From assembly GCF_020832325.1 (NCBI RefSeq), contig NZ_JAFIEU010000020.1:40712-104711 (forward strand): a stretch of DNA of 64,000 nt, read 5' to 3'. The stretch is from Lunatimonas sp. (GTDB lineage Bacteria; Bacteroidota; Bacteroidia; Cytophagales; Cyclobacteriaceae). Below are positions 42,846-51,297 of the stretch, piece by piece. Made by a program: the position numbers and the translations under genes. Each line of letters begins with the position of its first letter. Position 1 is the stretch's first letter. The notes beneath the pieces were generated by a model. The model was not told where the DNA came from, did no database searches, and saw only the letters and a program-made list of their open reading frames with translations.

Positions 42846-43748
42846 TTACAGGCGGCCCTGTGCTTTTAATTTCCAATATCGCATCAGTCCCGCCACAGAC
42901 ATCCAACTGGGGTTTGCGTATTCATACAAAGATTGGACTGCCTCGGACACTCCCAAGCTATTCATTTGAGCCCGAGTAAATTCCATAAAGCGAGGTGTAG
43001 CATCCTCCACCGTAGTCCCGTTGTCAAACTCGGCCTTAATCCACATTGCCCAAGAATCCATGGCTTCTTCTAGTTCATCCAAATGTTGTTCTATCATTTC
43101 GATCATACCAAAATGGGTTAAGTACAACCTGGATGGAGCAATTTTTCGGATCAGCTGTAGAGAATCTTTCCAAGCTTCCATATGAATGTCTGGGGGAGGA
43201 CATGGCGGCACTGCGGGTCCACCGCAAATTTTCACACCGGCTACATCACCGGTAAAAAGCCCCCCTTCAAACTCCCATGCGATATGATGTGAAGCATGAC
43301 CTGGGGTGTGCCAAGCCGTAAACGACACATCCCCAAACACAAAGGATTCTCCGTGGGAAGCCTCTGTCATGGCACTTTCGGGAATGGGTTCCATTCTCCC
43401 CCATAATTTTCCCATGTTTTCTGCGCCATATATTTGAGAGGCAGAATTCCAAAGGCGATCGGGCGATGCCAAGTGTGGTAAACCTACCGGATGCACATAA
43501 ACCTGAGCGCCGGCCTGGGCCAGCTTCCATGCTGCGCCGGCATGGTCAAAGTGAATGTGGCTTAACAGCACGTAACGAATGTCAGATAACTGGTACCCCA
43601 AAGCTTCCACTTGGCTATTCAATACAGAAAAGGTACTCTCAGGCCCGGTTTCAACAAGAATGAGACCAGCACTGCTTTTTACCAAAAAAGCACCTATTGC
43701 TTGGCTTGCATTCCGAAAGTTGAGATCTAGTACTTCTACGTCTCGCAT
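42846..43748 (-). CDS. MBL-fold metallohydrolase
   Basis: The 300-aa product has the metallo-beta-lactamase metal motif HIHFDHAG near residue 64, plus later HTPGHASHH, FTGDVAGV and LTHFGMIE elements supplying the remaining ligands. The fold serves many hydrolases; the C-terminal extension and proximity to SRAP and YheT-like genes do not define a substrate. The gene runs 5 bp ahead of nothing on its strand but follows the SRAP gene by 5 bp, so the two are likely cotranscribed. It converges closely (3 bp) on the T9SS cargo gene. Confidence 0.88.
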   Translation of the reverse strand: MRDVEVLDLNFRNASQAIGAFLVKSSAGLILVETGPESTFSVLNSQVEALGYQLSDIRYVLLSHIHFDHAGAAWKLAQAGAQVYVHPVGLPHLASPDRLWNSASQIYGAENMGKLWGRMEPIPESAMTEASHGESFVFGDVSFTAWHTPGHASHHIAWEFEGGLFTGDVAGVKICGGPAVPPCPPPDIHMEAWKDSLQLIRKIAPSRLYLTHFGMIEMIEQHLDELEEAMDSWAMWIKAEFDNGTTVEDATPRFMEFTRAQMNSLGVSEAVQSLYEYANPSWMSVAGLMRYWKLKAQGRL

Positions 43749-43753
43749 ATAAC

Positions 43754-44452
43754 TTATCCAAACAGTGTGTAATTCCCAAATTGATCCATGGGCATGGTCT
43801 TTCGGATCACCGAAGCAGAATCATTGACAACATGATTTACCAACGGCGAAACGGTATAAGAAAGCATTTTTTCATCGGACAAAGGCTTCAGTAACGAAAT
43901 CAGCTTATCCTCCGGGGTGCTGGGGTTAAGCCAAGTGGATTCAACTTCTCTATCCAAAATCACCGGCATCCGGTCATGAACTTCATTTACCATTCCATTG
44001 GGCGTCGTCGTCAACAGCACGAAAGTATGCTGAATCACACCATCTGTATTTTCGTACTCATCCCAAATGCCTGCAAATGCAAACAAGCTTTCGTCCAACA
44101 AGGTAAATCGATAGGGTATCTTTATCTTTTTGCCCATTTTCTTCCATTCGAAAAAACCATCCGCAGGCACTAAGCAGCGTTTTCGTCGGAAGGAATTCTT
44201 GAAGGAAGCAGTCTCCCGAATCGTTTCTGCCCTTGCATTGATGAACCGCTGGGCCACCGGTTTGTTTCTGGCAAACTCCGGCGTGATACCCCAGTAAAAA
44301 TGAGAAAAACCCATGGGACTATCCGAGGTGATGACCGGAACAAGCTGGGTAGGAGCAATATTATATCTTGGCTGAAATGGCTCCAGCATTTCTGCTTTAA
44401 AACGCTCTTCCAGTTCCGTCTTGCTTTTGGCTAGGGAATATCTTCCACACAT
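43754..44452 (-). CDS. SOS response-associated peptidase (SRAP/YedK/HMCES)
   Basis: The 232-aa product begins MCGRY, so cysteine 2 is available after Met removal for the thiazolidine crosslink with abasic sites. Other conserved SRAP elements are PRYNIAPTQ, RFINARAETI (glutamate), RCLVPADGFFEWKK and EVHDRMPVIL (histidine). The enzyme shields abasic sites in single-stranded DNA by covalent capture. It lies between the YheT-like gene (27 bp) and the MBL-fold gene (5 bp) on the same strand. Confidence 0.93.
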   Translation of the reverse strand: MCGRYSLAKSKTELEERFKAEMLEPFQPRYNIAPTQLVPVITSDSPMGFSHFYWGITPEFARNKPVAQRFINARAETIRETASFKNSFRRKRCLVPADGFFEWKKMGKKIKIPYRFTLLDESLFAFAGIWDEYENTDGVIQHTFVLLTTTPNGMVNEVHDRMPVILDREVESTWLNPSTPEDKLISLLKPLSDEKMLSYTVSPLVNHVVNDSASVIRKTMPMDQFGNYTLFG

Positions 44453-44479
44453 AACCTTTTTTTGTTTAAATATACTTGT

Positions 44480-45436
44480 TTAATCGAAATGGATAAAGTC
44501 AAATGCCCTTTTTTCAGACCAGAACGGGAACCCAACCCTTCGTGGACTAAATCCTACGTGACCACCGGTAGTCGGAAATTCCATGTAGACACCACTCAGC
44601 GTCTCCCCAAGCCTTTCAGGAAAGCAACTTTCGCTCAAAAACGGATCGTTTCGCGCATTGAGGATCAGGACGGGAATGGCTATCCCTTCTAGAAACCCTA
44701 GCGAGGAACAGGACTGATAATAGTGGTCTGCATCGCGAAATCCATGCAAAGGACCTGTAAACCAGTTGTCAAAATCACGCAGCGTCCTCACTTTACTCAG
44801 ATCTCCCAGGGGAATCCTCTCCGGGAAAATTTTAGCTTTTTCCTTTACCTTAGCCTTGAGTGACTTCAAAAACCGTGACGAATAAAGCCAGTTAGATCGG
44901 CGGGATATTTGATCAGACGCACCGCCCAAGTCCAGAGGTACCGAAATGGCTACTGCCTTTTGCACCCCATGCTGGGCAGGCGCTCGCTCACCCAAGTACT
45001 TTAATGTTAAATTTCCACCTAGGCTAAAACCGACCAAAAAGATATTCCGGTAGCCGCTTTTTGCACGTAATACCACCGTATGCAAATCATGAGTTGCTCC
45101 CGAATGATAAAACACGGGCTGCAAATTCGTCGAACCGCTGCATCCTCGGAAGTTCCAGTTAAGGACATCATATCCTCGGCTGAAAAAAAAATCAGCCATG
45201 CCCATCATATAGGGTCTCCTGCTATTACCCTCTAGGCCGTGACTTATAATCACCAAATTATCCGACCCCTGTTTCAACCAGTCCAAATCCAAAAAATCGC
45301 CATCCGGTGTACTAATCCTTTCTCTCTCAAAGGGTAAGATGGGCACCGTGCGGAAGACCGACGGAACAATCGTTTGAAGGTGACCCCCGAAGAGGAACTC
45401 CGGATGAACATAATTTTGATTTTTGACTACTGGCAT
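44480..45436 (-). CDS. YheT-family alpha/beta hydrolase
   Basis: The 318-aa product has the YheT-type opening (PEFLFGGHLQTIVPSVFR) and the oxyanion region VIISHGLEGNSRRPYMMGMA. The nucleophile elbow is GFSLGGNL, with later NARNDPFL and TTGGHVGF holding the expected Asp and His of the triad. Members act on small esters or lipids in the cytoplasm; the exact substrate is not known. The ATG at 45436 was preferred over the TTG at 45451. It is the promoter-proximal gene of a likely three-gene unit with SRAP and MBL-fold genes. Confidence 0.9.
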   Translation of the reverse strand: MPVVKNQNYVHPEFLFGGHLQTIVPSVFRTVPILPFERERISTPDGDFLDLDWLKQGSDNLVIISHGLEGNSRRPYMMGMADFFFSRGYDVLNWNFRGCSGSTNLQPVFYHSGATHDLHTVVLRAKSGYRNIFLVGFSLGGNLTLKYLGERAPAQHGVQKAVAISVPLDLGGASDQISRRSNWLYSSRFLKSLKAKVKEKAKIFPERIPLGDLSKVRTLRDFDNWFTGPLHGFRDADHYYQSCSSLGFLEGIAIPVLILNARNDPFLSESCFPERLGETLSGVYMEFPTTGGHVGFSPRRVGFPFWSEKRAFDFIHFD

Positions 45437-45492
45437 TTCAATTATTTGCAACGCTACTAAAACTAGCCCGTCGTGAAAATACTATTATTAAA

Positions 45493-45524
45493 TTTGAATA
45501 AACATATTTTAAGAACTATTTTTG
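45493..45524 (+). promoter_or_regulatory. Promoter of the PDH E2 gene
   Basis: TTTG (45493-45496), 20-bp spacer, TATTTTTG (45517-45524): both boxes match the Bacteroidota consensus exactly. The ATG lies 34 bp after the -7 box. A second -7-like TAAATTTG at 45489-45496 overlaps the -33 box. Confidence 0.7.
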
Positions 45525-45558
45525 AATTGCGGAAATTTAGAATTCGAAAAATTAACTT

Positions 45559-47217
45559 ATGGCCGAGATAATACGAATGCCCAAAATGAGTGACACCATG
45601 GAAGAAGGGGTGATCGCACAATGGTTGAAAAAAGTTGGTGACGAAGTTAAACCCGGAGATATTCTGGCTGAGGTTGAGACCGACAAAGCCACCATGGAAT
45701 TGGAATCTTATGAGGAAGGAATCCTTCTCCACATCGGAGTTGAAGAAAAAGATGCCGTTCCAGTGAATGGTGTAATTGCTATTTTGGGAGAAAAAGGTGA
45801 AAATATAGATAGCCTCTTGAAGGACCTTTCTGGAGGAGGGAACAGTAGTTCTAAATCCTCAGACGAACCTAAAGAAGCAAAAGAGGAGAAAAAGTCTGAA
45901 CCGAAAAAAGAAGAAGCGCCCTCTGAGGAAATAGACGTTTCAGACGTTCCTGCCACAATTATCGCTATGCCTAAAATGAGCGATACCATGCAAGAGGGTA
46001 CCATTGCATCTTGGTTGAAAAAAGTTGGAGATTCCGTAAAGAGTGGAGATATTCTTGCAGAAGTGGAAACCGACAAAGCTACCATGGAGCTGGAATCCTA
46101 CGAAGACGGTACCTTATTGTATATCGGAGTGGAAGCCGGAGATTCCATCGAAGTGGATGGAGTGATTGCTGTGATCGGTGAAAAAGGAGCGGATTTTGAG
46201 AAGCTTCTCAAAGCACACAACCAAAAATCAGCTGGGGGCAGCAGCACTTCCGAAGAAAAGAAAGAGAGTACAAACAAGGAATCTGCTCCTACCGAAAAGG
46301 AGGAAGCCAAGCAAAGTGCAACCGCTCCGGCTGCTTCAGCATCCGAAAATGGAAGGGTAAAGGCGTCTCCATTGGCCAAAAAGATTGCCAAAGAAAAAGG
46401 CGTGGATATTTCTTTGATCAAAGGGAGTGGAGATCATGGCAGAATTATCAAAAAGGACGTGGAAAGCTTTGATCCGGCTTCGGCCAAGCCAACAGTCGCT
46501 ACGTCAAACGCATCTTCGGGAGTTGGCATTGGAGAGGAATCTTACAAAGAGGAAAAGGTATCCCAAATGCGTAAGGTGATTGCGAAGCGGCTTGCAGAAA
46601 GCAAATTCACAGCCCCTCATTTCTATCTTACGATGGAAATCAACATGGACAAAGCCATTGAAGCGCGCAAAAGCATGAATGAAGTGGCTCCCGTTAAGAT
46701 CTCCTTTAATGACATGGTTATTAAGGCATGTGCTGTGGCACTGAAACAAAACCCCAAAGCCAATTCTTCCTGGTTGGGAGACAAAATCAGGTACAACGAG
46801 CATGTACATATTGGGATGGCGGTAGCTGTAGAAGAAGGCTTATTGGTTCCCGTGATACGCTTTGCAGACTCCAAGTCTCTATCTCAAATTTCCAACGAAG
46901 CAAAAACGTTGGCCGGCAAAGCCAAAAATAAAGAGCTACAGCCCAAAGATTGGGAAGGGAACACGTTCACCATCTCAAACTTGGGCATGTTTGGAATTGA
47001 CGAATTTACAGCCATCATAAATCCGCCCGATGCCTGTATCCTTGCTGTTGGCGGGATCAAGGAAACCGTCATTGTAAGAAACGGCGAGATGAAGGTTGGA
47101 AATGTGATGAAAGTAACCCTATCGTGCGACCATCGGGTGGTCGATGGAGCAGTAGGTTCCGCCTTTTTGATCACGCTAAAAAACCTGCTGGAAGATCCTG
47201 TCCGGATCTTGATCTAG
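45559..47217 (+). CDS. pdhC: Pyruvate dehydrogenase complex E2, dihydrolipoamide acetyltransferase
   Basis: The 552-aa product contains two lipoyl domains, each with the lipoylated lysine in ETDKATMELESY (about residues 38-50 and 172-184), separated by Glu/Lys/Ser-rich linkers. A peripheral subunit-binding domain follows (VKASPLAKKIAKEKGVDISL, about 273-305) and then the catalytic acyltransferase core ending in SCDHRVVDGA with the active histidine at about 525. It moves the acetyl group from lipoate to CoA. E1 and E3 genes are not next to it. The gene has its own promoter and a terminator follows. Confidence 0.95.
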   Translation: MAEIIRMPKMSDTMEEGVIAQWLKKVGDEVKPGDILAEVETDKATMELESYEEGILLHIGVEEKDAVPVNGVIAILGEKGENIDSLLKDLSGGGNSSSKSSDEPKEAKEEKKSEPKKEEAPSEEIDVSDVPATIIAMPKMSDTMQEGTIASWLKKVGDSVKSGDILAEVETDKATMELESYEDGTLLYIGVEAGDSIEVDGVIAVIGEKGADFEKLLKAHNQKSAGGSSTSEEKKESTNKESAPTEKEEAKQSATAPAASASENGRVKASPLAKKIAKEKGVDISLIKGSGDHGRIIKKDVESFDPASAKPTVATSNASSGVGIGEESYKEEKVSQMRKVIAKRLAESKFTAPHFYLTMEINMDKAIEARKSMNEVAPVKISFNDMVIKACAVALKQNPKANSSWLGDKIRYNEHVHIGMAVAVEEGLLVPVIRFADSKSLSQISNEAKTLAGKAKNKELQPKDWEGNTFTISNLGMFGIDEFTAIINPPDACILAVGGIKETVIVRNGEMKVGNVMKVTLSCDHRVVDGAVGSAFLITLKNLLEDPVRILI

Positions 47218-47239
47218 TCAGTTTTAAAACATGAAAACC

Positions 47240-47266
47240 AAAAAGTCCTACTAACTAGGACTTTTT
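47240..47266 (+). terminator. Terminator after pdhC
   Basis: AAAAAGTCCTA pairs with TAGGACTTTTT across a 5-nt loop, 22 bp after the stop codon, ending in five T. It separates pdhC from hslV. Confidence 0.88.
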
Positions 47267-47307
47267 GCGTTAATGCTGAATTAGTCCCACACGTCGCAAA
47301 CATATCA

Positions 47308-47853
47308 ATGGAGAAAATAAAATCGACCACCGTAGTCGCAATCAAGCATAATGGAGAAGTGGTTATTGGAGCCGATGGTCAGGCAACCATGGGCAATACG
47401 ATCGCCAAGAGCAGCGTCAATAAGATTCGGATACTTCAGGGTGGAAAGATCGTAACCGGTTTTGCAGGTTCCACAGCAGATGCGTTCACCCTGCTGGAAA
47501 AATTCGAAGAAAAGCTCGGAGCCTACGGTAACAATATGAAGCGTGCTGCTGTGGAGCTAGCCAAGGAATGGAGAACGGACCGAATGCTCAGCAAATTGGA
47601 GGCGATGATGGTCGTCGCCGATGCTGAGGATATTTTGATAATCTCGGGCACCGGTGATGTTATTGAACCGGATCTGAGCATCGCCACGATTGGGTCAGGT
47701 AGCATGTATGCCCAGTCCGCTGCGAGGGCACTAAAAAAATATGCCAGTCACCTGAGCGCAGAGGAAATGGTCAGGGAAAGTTTAGGGATTGCGGCTGATA
47801 TCTGCATTTATACCAACCATAACATCATTGTAGAAAAGGTAATTTCAAACTAG
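47308..47853 (+). CDS. hslV: HslV, ATP-dependent protease peptidase subunit
   Basis: The 181-aa product is an N-terminal nucleophile hydrolase. After a 6-residue propeptide (MEKIKS) the mature chain starts TTVVAIKHNGEVVIGADGQATMG, with threonine 7 as nucleophile. GFAGSTADAFTLLEKFE and TIGSGSMYAQSAARAL are the usual family segments. HslV forms a dodecamer driven by the HslU ATPase. In most bacteria hslU follows hslV directly; here the next gene is an unrelated minus-strand Dabb gene, so hslU must be elsewhere. Confidence 0.95.
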   Translation: MEKIKSTTVVAIKHNGEVVIGADGQATMGNTIAKSSVNKIRILQGGKIVTGFAGSTADAFTLLEKFEEKLGAYGNNMKRAAVELAKEWRTDRMLSKLEAMMVVADAEDILIISGTGDVIEPDLSIATIGSGSMYAQSAARALKKYASHLSAEEMVRESLGIAADICIYTNHNIIVEKVISN

Positions 47854-47856
47854 TAG

Positions 47857-47898
47857 AATATCTACAGGGTTGATTTAAACATCAGCCCTGTAGATATT
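47857..47898 (+). terminator. Terminator between hslV and the Dabb gene
   Basis: AATATCTACAGGG pairs with CCCTGTAGATATT, a 13-bp stem with an inner TGAT/ATCA pairing, starting 4 bp after the hslV stop codon. A T-run follows on the plus strand and an A-run gives the opposite side some terminating ability. Confidence 0.85.
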
Positions 47899-48195
47899 TT
47901 ATACTTCAAAATCGTAGACCTGTACTTTAGCCCATTTGGCTTTATGATCCTCGATAAACCGAAGGTGGTCTGGGTGGTCCTGATACACATCGTGATCGGA
48001 TACGCTATCAAAATAGACCGTCAACGCGATATGATAACTGTCGTCGATAACCGCCCTCTTGGGAGTTTTAGCTGGTACGCCAACGGAAAAATCCTTGGCA
48101 GTGGATACGGAGCCAATTTTCTTACAGCCTTCCATCACAGCTGTTAGATCCTTGTCAGGCTGATGCAGCCAAAAAAACACTTGATGTACAATCAT
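47899..48195 (-). CDS. Dabb-family (stress-responsive A/B barrel) protein
   Basis: The 98-aa product is a dimeric ferredoxin-like A/B barrel. It opens MIVHQVFFWL, has a conserved histidine early, the DFSVGVPAKTPKRAVID loop and the HDVYQDHPDHLRFIEDH segment typical of Dabb domains. Family members range from stress proteins to small cyclases. Nothing nearby suggests a special role. Confidence 0.88.
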   Translation of the reverse strand: MIVHQVFFWLHQPDKDLTAVMEGCKKIGSVSTAKDFSVGVPAKTPKRAVIDDSYHIALTVYFDSVSDHDVYQDHPDHLRFIEDHKAKWAKVQVYDFEV

Positions 48196-48282
48196 TCATT
48201 ACATAATTAGAGGTGTGAGATTTTTTTCGTTGCTCAAATATAATGATTTCCGTTGCCAACACCGATTAAAAAAAACACCTCA

Positions 48283-48313
48283 TTTGTCTTAGTGAAAAAA
48301 TCTAGTAAGTTTA
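48283..48313 (+). promoter_or_regulatory. Probable promoter of the aldo/keto reductase gene
   Basis: TTTG (48283-48286) and TAAGTTTA (48306-48313) with a 19-bp spacer. The -33 box and spacing are ideal, and the -7 box has one mismatch in the last base. Confidence 0.5.
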
Positions 48314-48367
48314 CAAACTGTCTTGTGACAGGTACCGTGTTGCATTACCCAAAACAATCCCTTTCAA

Positions 48368-49354
48368 ATGAACTATAGAAAACTAGGCAAAACGAATTTC
48401 AACGTATCCGAAATCGCTCTAGGAACCTGGCAGGTGGGCGGCGGATGGGGCCAAACCTTTGACCATCAAACGGCCAGCCGAATCATACACACCGCATTGG
48501 ATTCTGGCGTTAACTTCATCGATACCGCTGATGTGTACGATGCAGGATTGAGCGAGGCAGCTGTCGGAAAAGCCATTAGAGAGCGATCCGAGCGGATCTA
48601 TGTAGCCACCAAATGCGGGAGACAGATCCAACCGCACGTCCACGAAGCCTATACGCCTGAGATCCTGCGAAAATTTGTAGAGGCAAGCTTGAAAAACATG
48701 GCGCTTGATACCATCGATTTGATTCAGCTCCATTGCCCTCCCACTCCGGTATATAAAAGAGCGGAAATCTTTGGGCTTTTTGACCGATTGAAAGAAGAAG
48801 GAAAGATTCAACACCTTGGAGTGAGCGTCGAGACAGTAGAAGAAGCCGAGATGGCCCTCGAATTCCCAAACGTTTCTACCGTACAAATTATTTTCAACAT
48901 GTTTCGACTGAAACCTTCGGAAAAATTTTTCGCCATTGCACAAAATAGTAACTGTGGCATCATCGTGAGGGTTCCCCTTGCCAGTGGATTGCTTACCGGC
49001 AAATTACACCCCTCCAGCAGTTTCCCAGAAAATGATCACAGAACGTTTAACCGGCAAGGAGAGGCATTTGACAAGGGAGAAACCTTTTCAGGCGTTCCGT
49101 TTGAACTCGGGCTTGAGGCAGCAGAAGAGCTCAAACTGCTAGTAGGAAATCAAGCCTCACTCGCTGCATTTGCGTTGCGCTGGGTGCTCATGTTTCCCGA
49201 AGTTAGCACGGTTATCCCGGGGGCATCCAAACCGGCCCAGGTTCAGGAAAACATAGCAGCAGCGGAACTCCCCGCACTTAAACCGTACCAAATGGATGCA
49301 GTTAAAGCCATCTATGAAAAATACATAAAAAAAGAAATCCATCACCTGTGGTAA
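48368..49354 (+). CDS. Aldo/keto reductase
   Basis: The 328-aa product opens MNYRKLGKTNFNVSEIALGTWQ and carries the aldo/keto reductase tetrad: Asp and Tyr in DTADVYDAGLSE, Lys in YVATKCGR and His in DLIQLHCPP. NADP-binding segments RVPLASGLLTGKL and STVIPGASKPAQVQEN are present. It is a TIM-barrel oxidoreductase of unknown substrate, resembling the general voltage-channel-beta-like group (AKR11/12). It is monocistronic. Confidence 0.92.
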   Translation: MNYRKLGKTNFNVSEIALGTWQVGGGWGQTFDHQTASRIIHTALDSGVNFIDTADVYDAGLSEAAVGKAIRERSERIYVATKCGRQIQPHVHEAYTPEILRKFVEASLKNMALDTIDLIQLHCPPTPVYKRAEIFGLFDRLKEEGKIQHLGVSVETVEEAEMALEFPNVSTVQIIFNMFRLKPSEKFFAIAQNSNCGIIVRVPLASGLLTGKLHPSSSFPENDHRTFNRQGEAFDKGETFSGVPFELGLEAAEELKLLVGNQASLAAFALRWVLMFPEVSTVIPGASKPAQVQENIAAAELPALKPYQMDAVKAIYEKYIKKEIHHLW

Positions 49355-49364
49355 GGTTATATGG

Positions 49365-49404
49365 AACCAAGCCCTCCGGAATAAATTCCAGGGGCTTGGT
49401 TTGA
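49365..49404 (+). terminator. Hairpin after the aldo/keto reductase gene
   Basis: AACCAAGCCC pairs with GGGCTTGGTT, and an inner GGAAT/ATTCC prolongs the stem. Only three T follow, so it is a weak terminator candidate, 10 bp past the stop codon. Confidence 0.5.
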
Positions 49405-49483
49405 CCTCCTACATGGTCGACAAAGCTCGCTTGCTGAAATCGCCAAAATACCATGAAGGTGATAGCGAGAAAAAAAGTATTTA

Positions 49484-49831
49484 TCAAGATTTGACAGACC
49501 TATCAGCCATCAGCAAAACTTCGCTGACCTGCACCTCAGTAACGTATTTTTTTTCACCACTTTTGTCCTCGTAGGACCGGTTTACCAGCTTGCCCTCTAT
49601 ACCGATCTCAGAGCCCTTATCGGTATATTTGTGAATGATATCGGCTGCCTTACCGAATGCAACCAAAGAATGCCAGTAGGTTTCTTCCACCCGTTCGCCT
49701 TTTGCGTTTTTATAGGAATCATTTGTCGCCAACCTAAACCTTGCCATGGTGGTACCTGAGTTCAATGTGCGATAATCAGCCTTTGCGCCTAAGCGTCCGA
49801 TCAACTGTACTTTGTTTTTTAGAGCGTTCAT
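49484..49831 (-). CDS. ssb: Single-stranded DNA-binding protein
   Basis: The 115-aa product starts MNALKNKVQLIGRLGAKADY and has the OB-fold core ARFRLATNDSYKNAKGER, TYWHSLVAFGKAADI and KGSEIGIEGKLVNRSYED. It lacks the acidic, flexible C-terminal tail ending in DDDIPF that chromosomal SSB proteins use to recruit partners. It is therefore probably a secondary SSB, as found in natural transformation or accessory settings. A 12-bp palindrome lies upstream. Confidence 0.9.
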   Translation of the reverse strand: MNALKNKVQLIGRLGAKADYRTLNSGTTMARFRLATNDSYKNAKGERVEETYWHSLVAFGKAADIIHKYTDKGSEIGIEGKLVNRSYEDKSGEKKYVTEVQVSEVLLMADRSVKS

Positions 49832-49958
49832 ATTTGTTAACGTTAAAGGTTTAGTAATTAATTTTCGATGTCATCCGTCTAAAACGAACACTACAAAGTT
49901 GCACCTCAAGATCGCCCTTTACCGTATGTTTTTCGTTTCTATCCGATTAAAAACGTTT

Positions 49959-49970
49959 ACAAACGTTTGT
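49959..49970. promoter_or_regulatory. 12-bp perfect palindrome between ssb and the zinc-ribbon gene
   Basis: ACAAACGTTTGT is fully self-complementary and is preceded by another AACGTTT at 49952-49958, giving overlapping AACGTTT half-sites. It lies midway in the 194-bp divergent gap and is a good candidate operator for one or both genes. Confidence 0.4.
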
Positions 49971-50025
49971 AAAATCTGATTATTTATGTAAATTCCCTGT
50001 GATTTTTAAGCTAACACACACTTTT

Positions 50026-50397
50026 ATGGAAAACGGGATAGAAAGAACCTGTCAGAGTTGTGGCAAGCCACTACAGGGCCGAGTGGATAAAAGGTTCTGT
50101 GATGATTATTGCAGGAATGCCTACAACAATCTCCGTACGGCAGCTAGCACCAAAATCGTACGAAACATTAACAACGCCCTAAAGAAAAACAGAAACATTT
50201 TAGCAGGACTGTTAAGTGAACAGGGGGAGATTGCCAAAACGACCAAGCAAAAATTGTTGGAGGAAGGGTTTCAATTTAAATACATCACCCATACCTATAC
50301 AAATAAAAAAGGAAATGTGTACGGGTATTGCTATGACTACGGATACCTAGCCCTCGAAAATGATTGGTATTTGGTTGTCAGACAAAAGGGAAGCTGA
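50026..50397 (+). CDS. Zinc-ribbon small protein (123 aa)
   Basis: The product begins with a C2-type zinc ribbon: CQSCGKPLQGRVDKRFCDDYCRN, giving a C-x2-C...C-x3-C arrangement within the first 35 residues. A lysine-rich helix follows and then a short beta region (FKYITHTYTNKKGNVYGYCYDYGYLAL). It is a conserved type of small Bacteroidota protein without known function. The basic middle could bind nucleic acid. The ATG at 50026 was chosen over the GTG at 49999 because the extension has no features. Confidence 0.75.
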   Translation: MENGIERTCQSCGKPLQGRVDKRFCDDYCRNAYNNLRTAASTKIVRNINNALKKNRNILAGLLSEQGEIAKTTKQKLLEEGFQFKYITHTYTNKKGNVYGYCYDYGYLALENDWYLVVRQKGS

Positions 50398-50455
50398 AAC
50401 TTTCTCTTAAAACTCCTGGAGTAACTAAGTTAAAAAGACCTGATACACGAGATGC

Positions 50456-50815
50456 TTAGCAGGAAAAAATTTCCCGTATGGATTTTTGCACATGTTGCTT
50501 GGGCAAAAAACGCACCACTTTACCCGATTCGTCTACCCGTTCAATATCTCGTTCATCTACCGAACTACTCAGTACATAGATCTCAGATTTAAGTGCCACT
50601 GAATCCAGATTTTCAATAAAATCCCATCCAGTCATCTGCGGCATCAGTAAATCCACGAACATATAGTTGGGGTTGATGGCATAAATTTCCTTCAACGCAT
50701 CTGCAGCACTGGAAAACTTGAAAACCCGAAACGGCTGTTGAATATGCCGCTGGATAAACTTCTCTGTCACAAAACTGCTCACCACATCATCGTCAATCAG
50801 CACAATATTTATCAT
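50456..50815 (-). CDS. Single-domain response regulator
   Basis: The 119-aa product is a bare receiver domain. It has the acidic pair in LIDDDVV (residues 7-9), the phosphoacceptor aspartate in YMFVDLLMPQMTGW (about 55), the conserved Ser/Thr in VLSSSVDE and the lysine in RFLPKQH. No output domain is present, so it acts by protein contact or in a phosphorelay, as CheY-like proteins do. No kinase gene is adjacent. It has its own promoter overlapping an inverted repeat. Confidence 0.9.
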   Translation of the reverse strand: MINIVLIDDDVVSSFVTEKFIQRHIQQPFRVFKFSSAADALKEIYAINPNYMFVDLLMPQMTGWDFIENLDSVALKSEIYVLSSSVDERDIERVDESGKVVRFLPKQHVQKSIREIFSC

Positions 50816-50857
50816 TGAAATACAGTTTAGTTATTTTGAAAAGCATTTTAGATATTA

Positions 50858-50888
50858 CAAATGTAAATAAAGATTCCAATAAAGCAAA
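50858..50888 (-). promoter_or_regulatory. Promoter of the response regulator gene
   Basis: On the minus strand TTTG (50888-50885), 19-bp spacer, TACATTTG (50865-50858): exact consensus in both boxes and spacing. The -33 box lies inside the proximal arm of the inverted repeat at 50881-50919. The start codon is 42 bp beyond the -7 box. Confidence 0.65.
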
Positions 50889-50919
50889 TTGACACGAAGT
50901 TTTTTGGTCAATTTGCTTT
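50881..50919. repeat. 13-bp inverted repeat overlapping the response regulator promoter
   Basis: AAAGCAAATTGAC at 50881-50893 is perfectly mirrored by GTCAATTTGCTTT at 50907-50919 across a 13-bp spacer. Its left arm covers the -33 box. It may be an operator or, as RNA, a hairpin upstream of the transcript. Confidence 0.6.
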
Positions 50920-51017
50920 TGAAAATTACACTTGACAGGAAAGAATCGGAGGTGGATAGGGCTAGCAACTGTATGATCAAAAAATAAGGACACGGTGATT
51001 TTCGTATTCGAATGACT

Positions 51018-51049
51018 AAAAAAAAACGGGCAGCTAAAATAGCTGCCCG
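51018..51049 (-). terminator. Terminator after tRNA-Thr
   Basis: CGGGCAGCT pairs with AGCTGCCCG across a 5-nt loop. Read on the minus strand a run of nine T follows (A-run at 51018-51026). It lies 5 bp past the tRNA 3' end. Confidence 0.9.
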
Positions 51050-51053
51050 AATG

Positions 51054-51126
<73 letters not shown>

Positions 51127-51297
51127 CTACTATTTGATGTTTCTTACACAACCCAAACTAATCTTTAGGTTGCCTACATGGTTGAGAAACGTTTTTTCCC
51201 TTAATGCGAGTGCAAATATAGAATTTGGACAGGTGAAGTTCAAACAATTAATCAGGAAATTTAGGAGGATATCCAAATCCCCCTATAAATGAGCCCA

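Noticed and set aside
47308..47853. Missing hslU beside hslV as evidence for a novel protease
   Set aside because: Separated hslV and hslU genes are known in Bacteroidota, and only part of the genome is visible.
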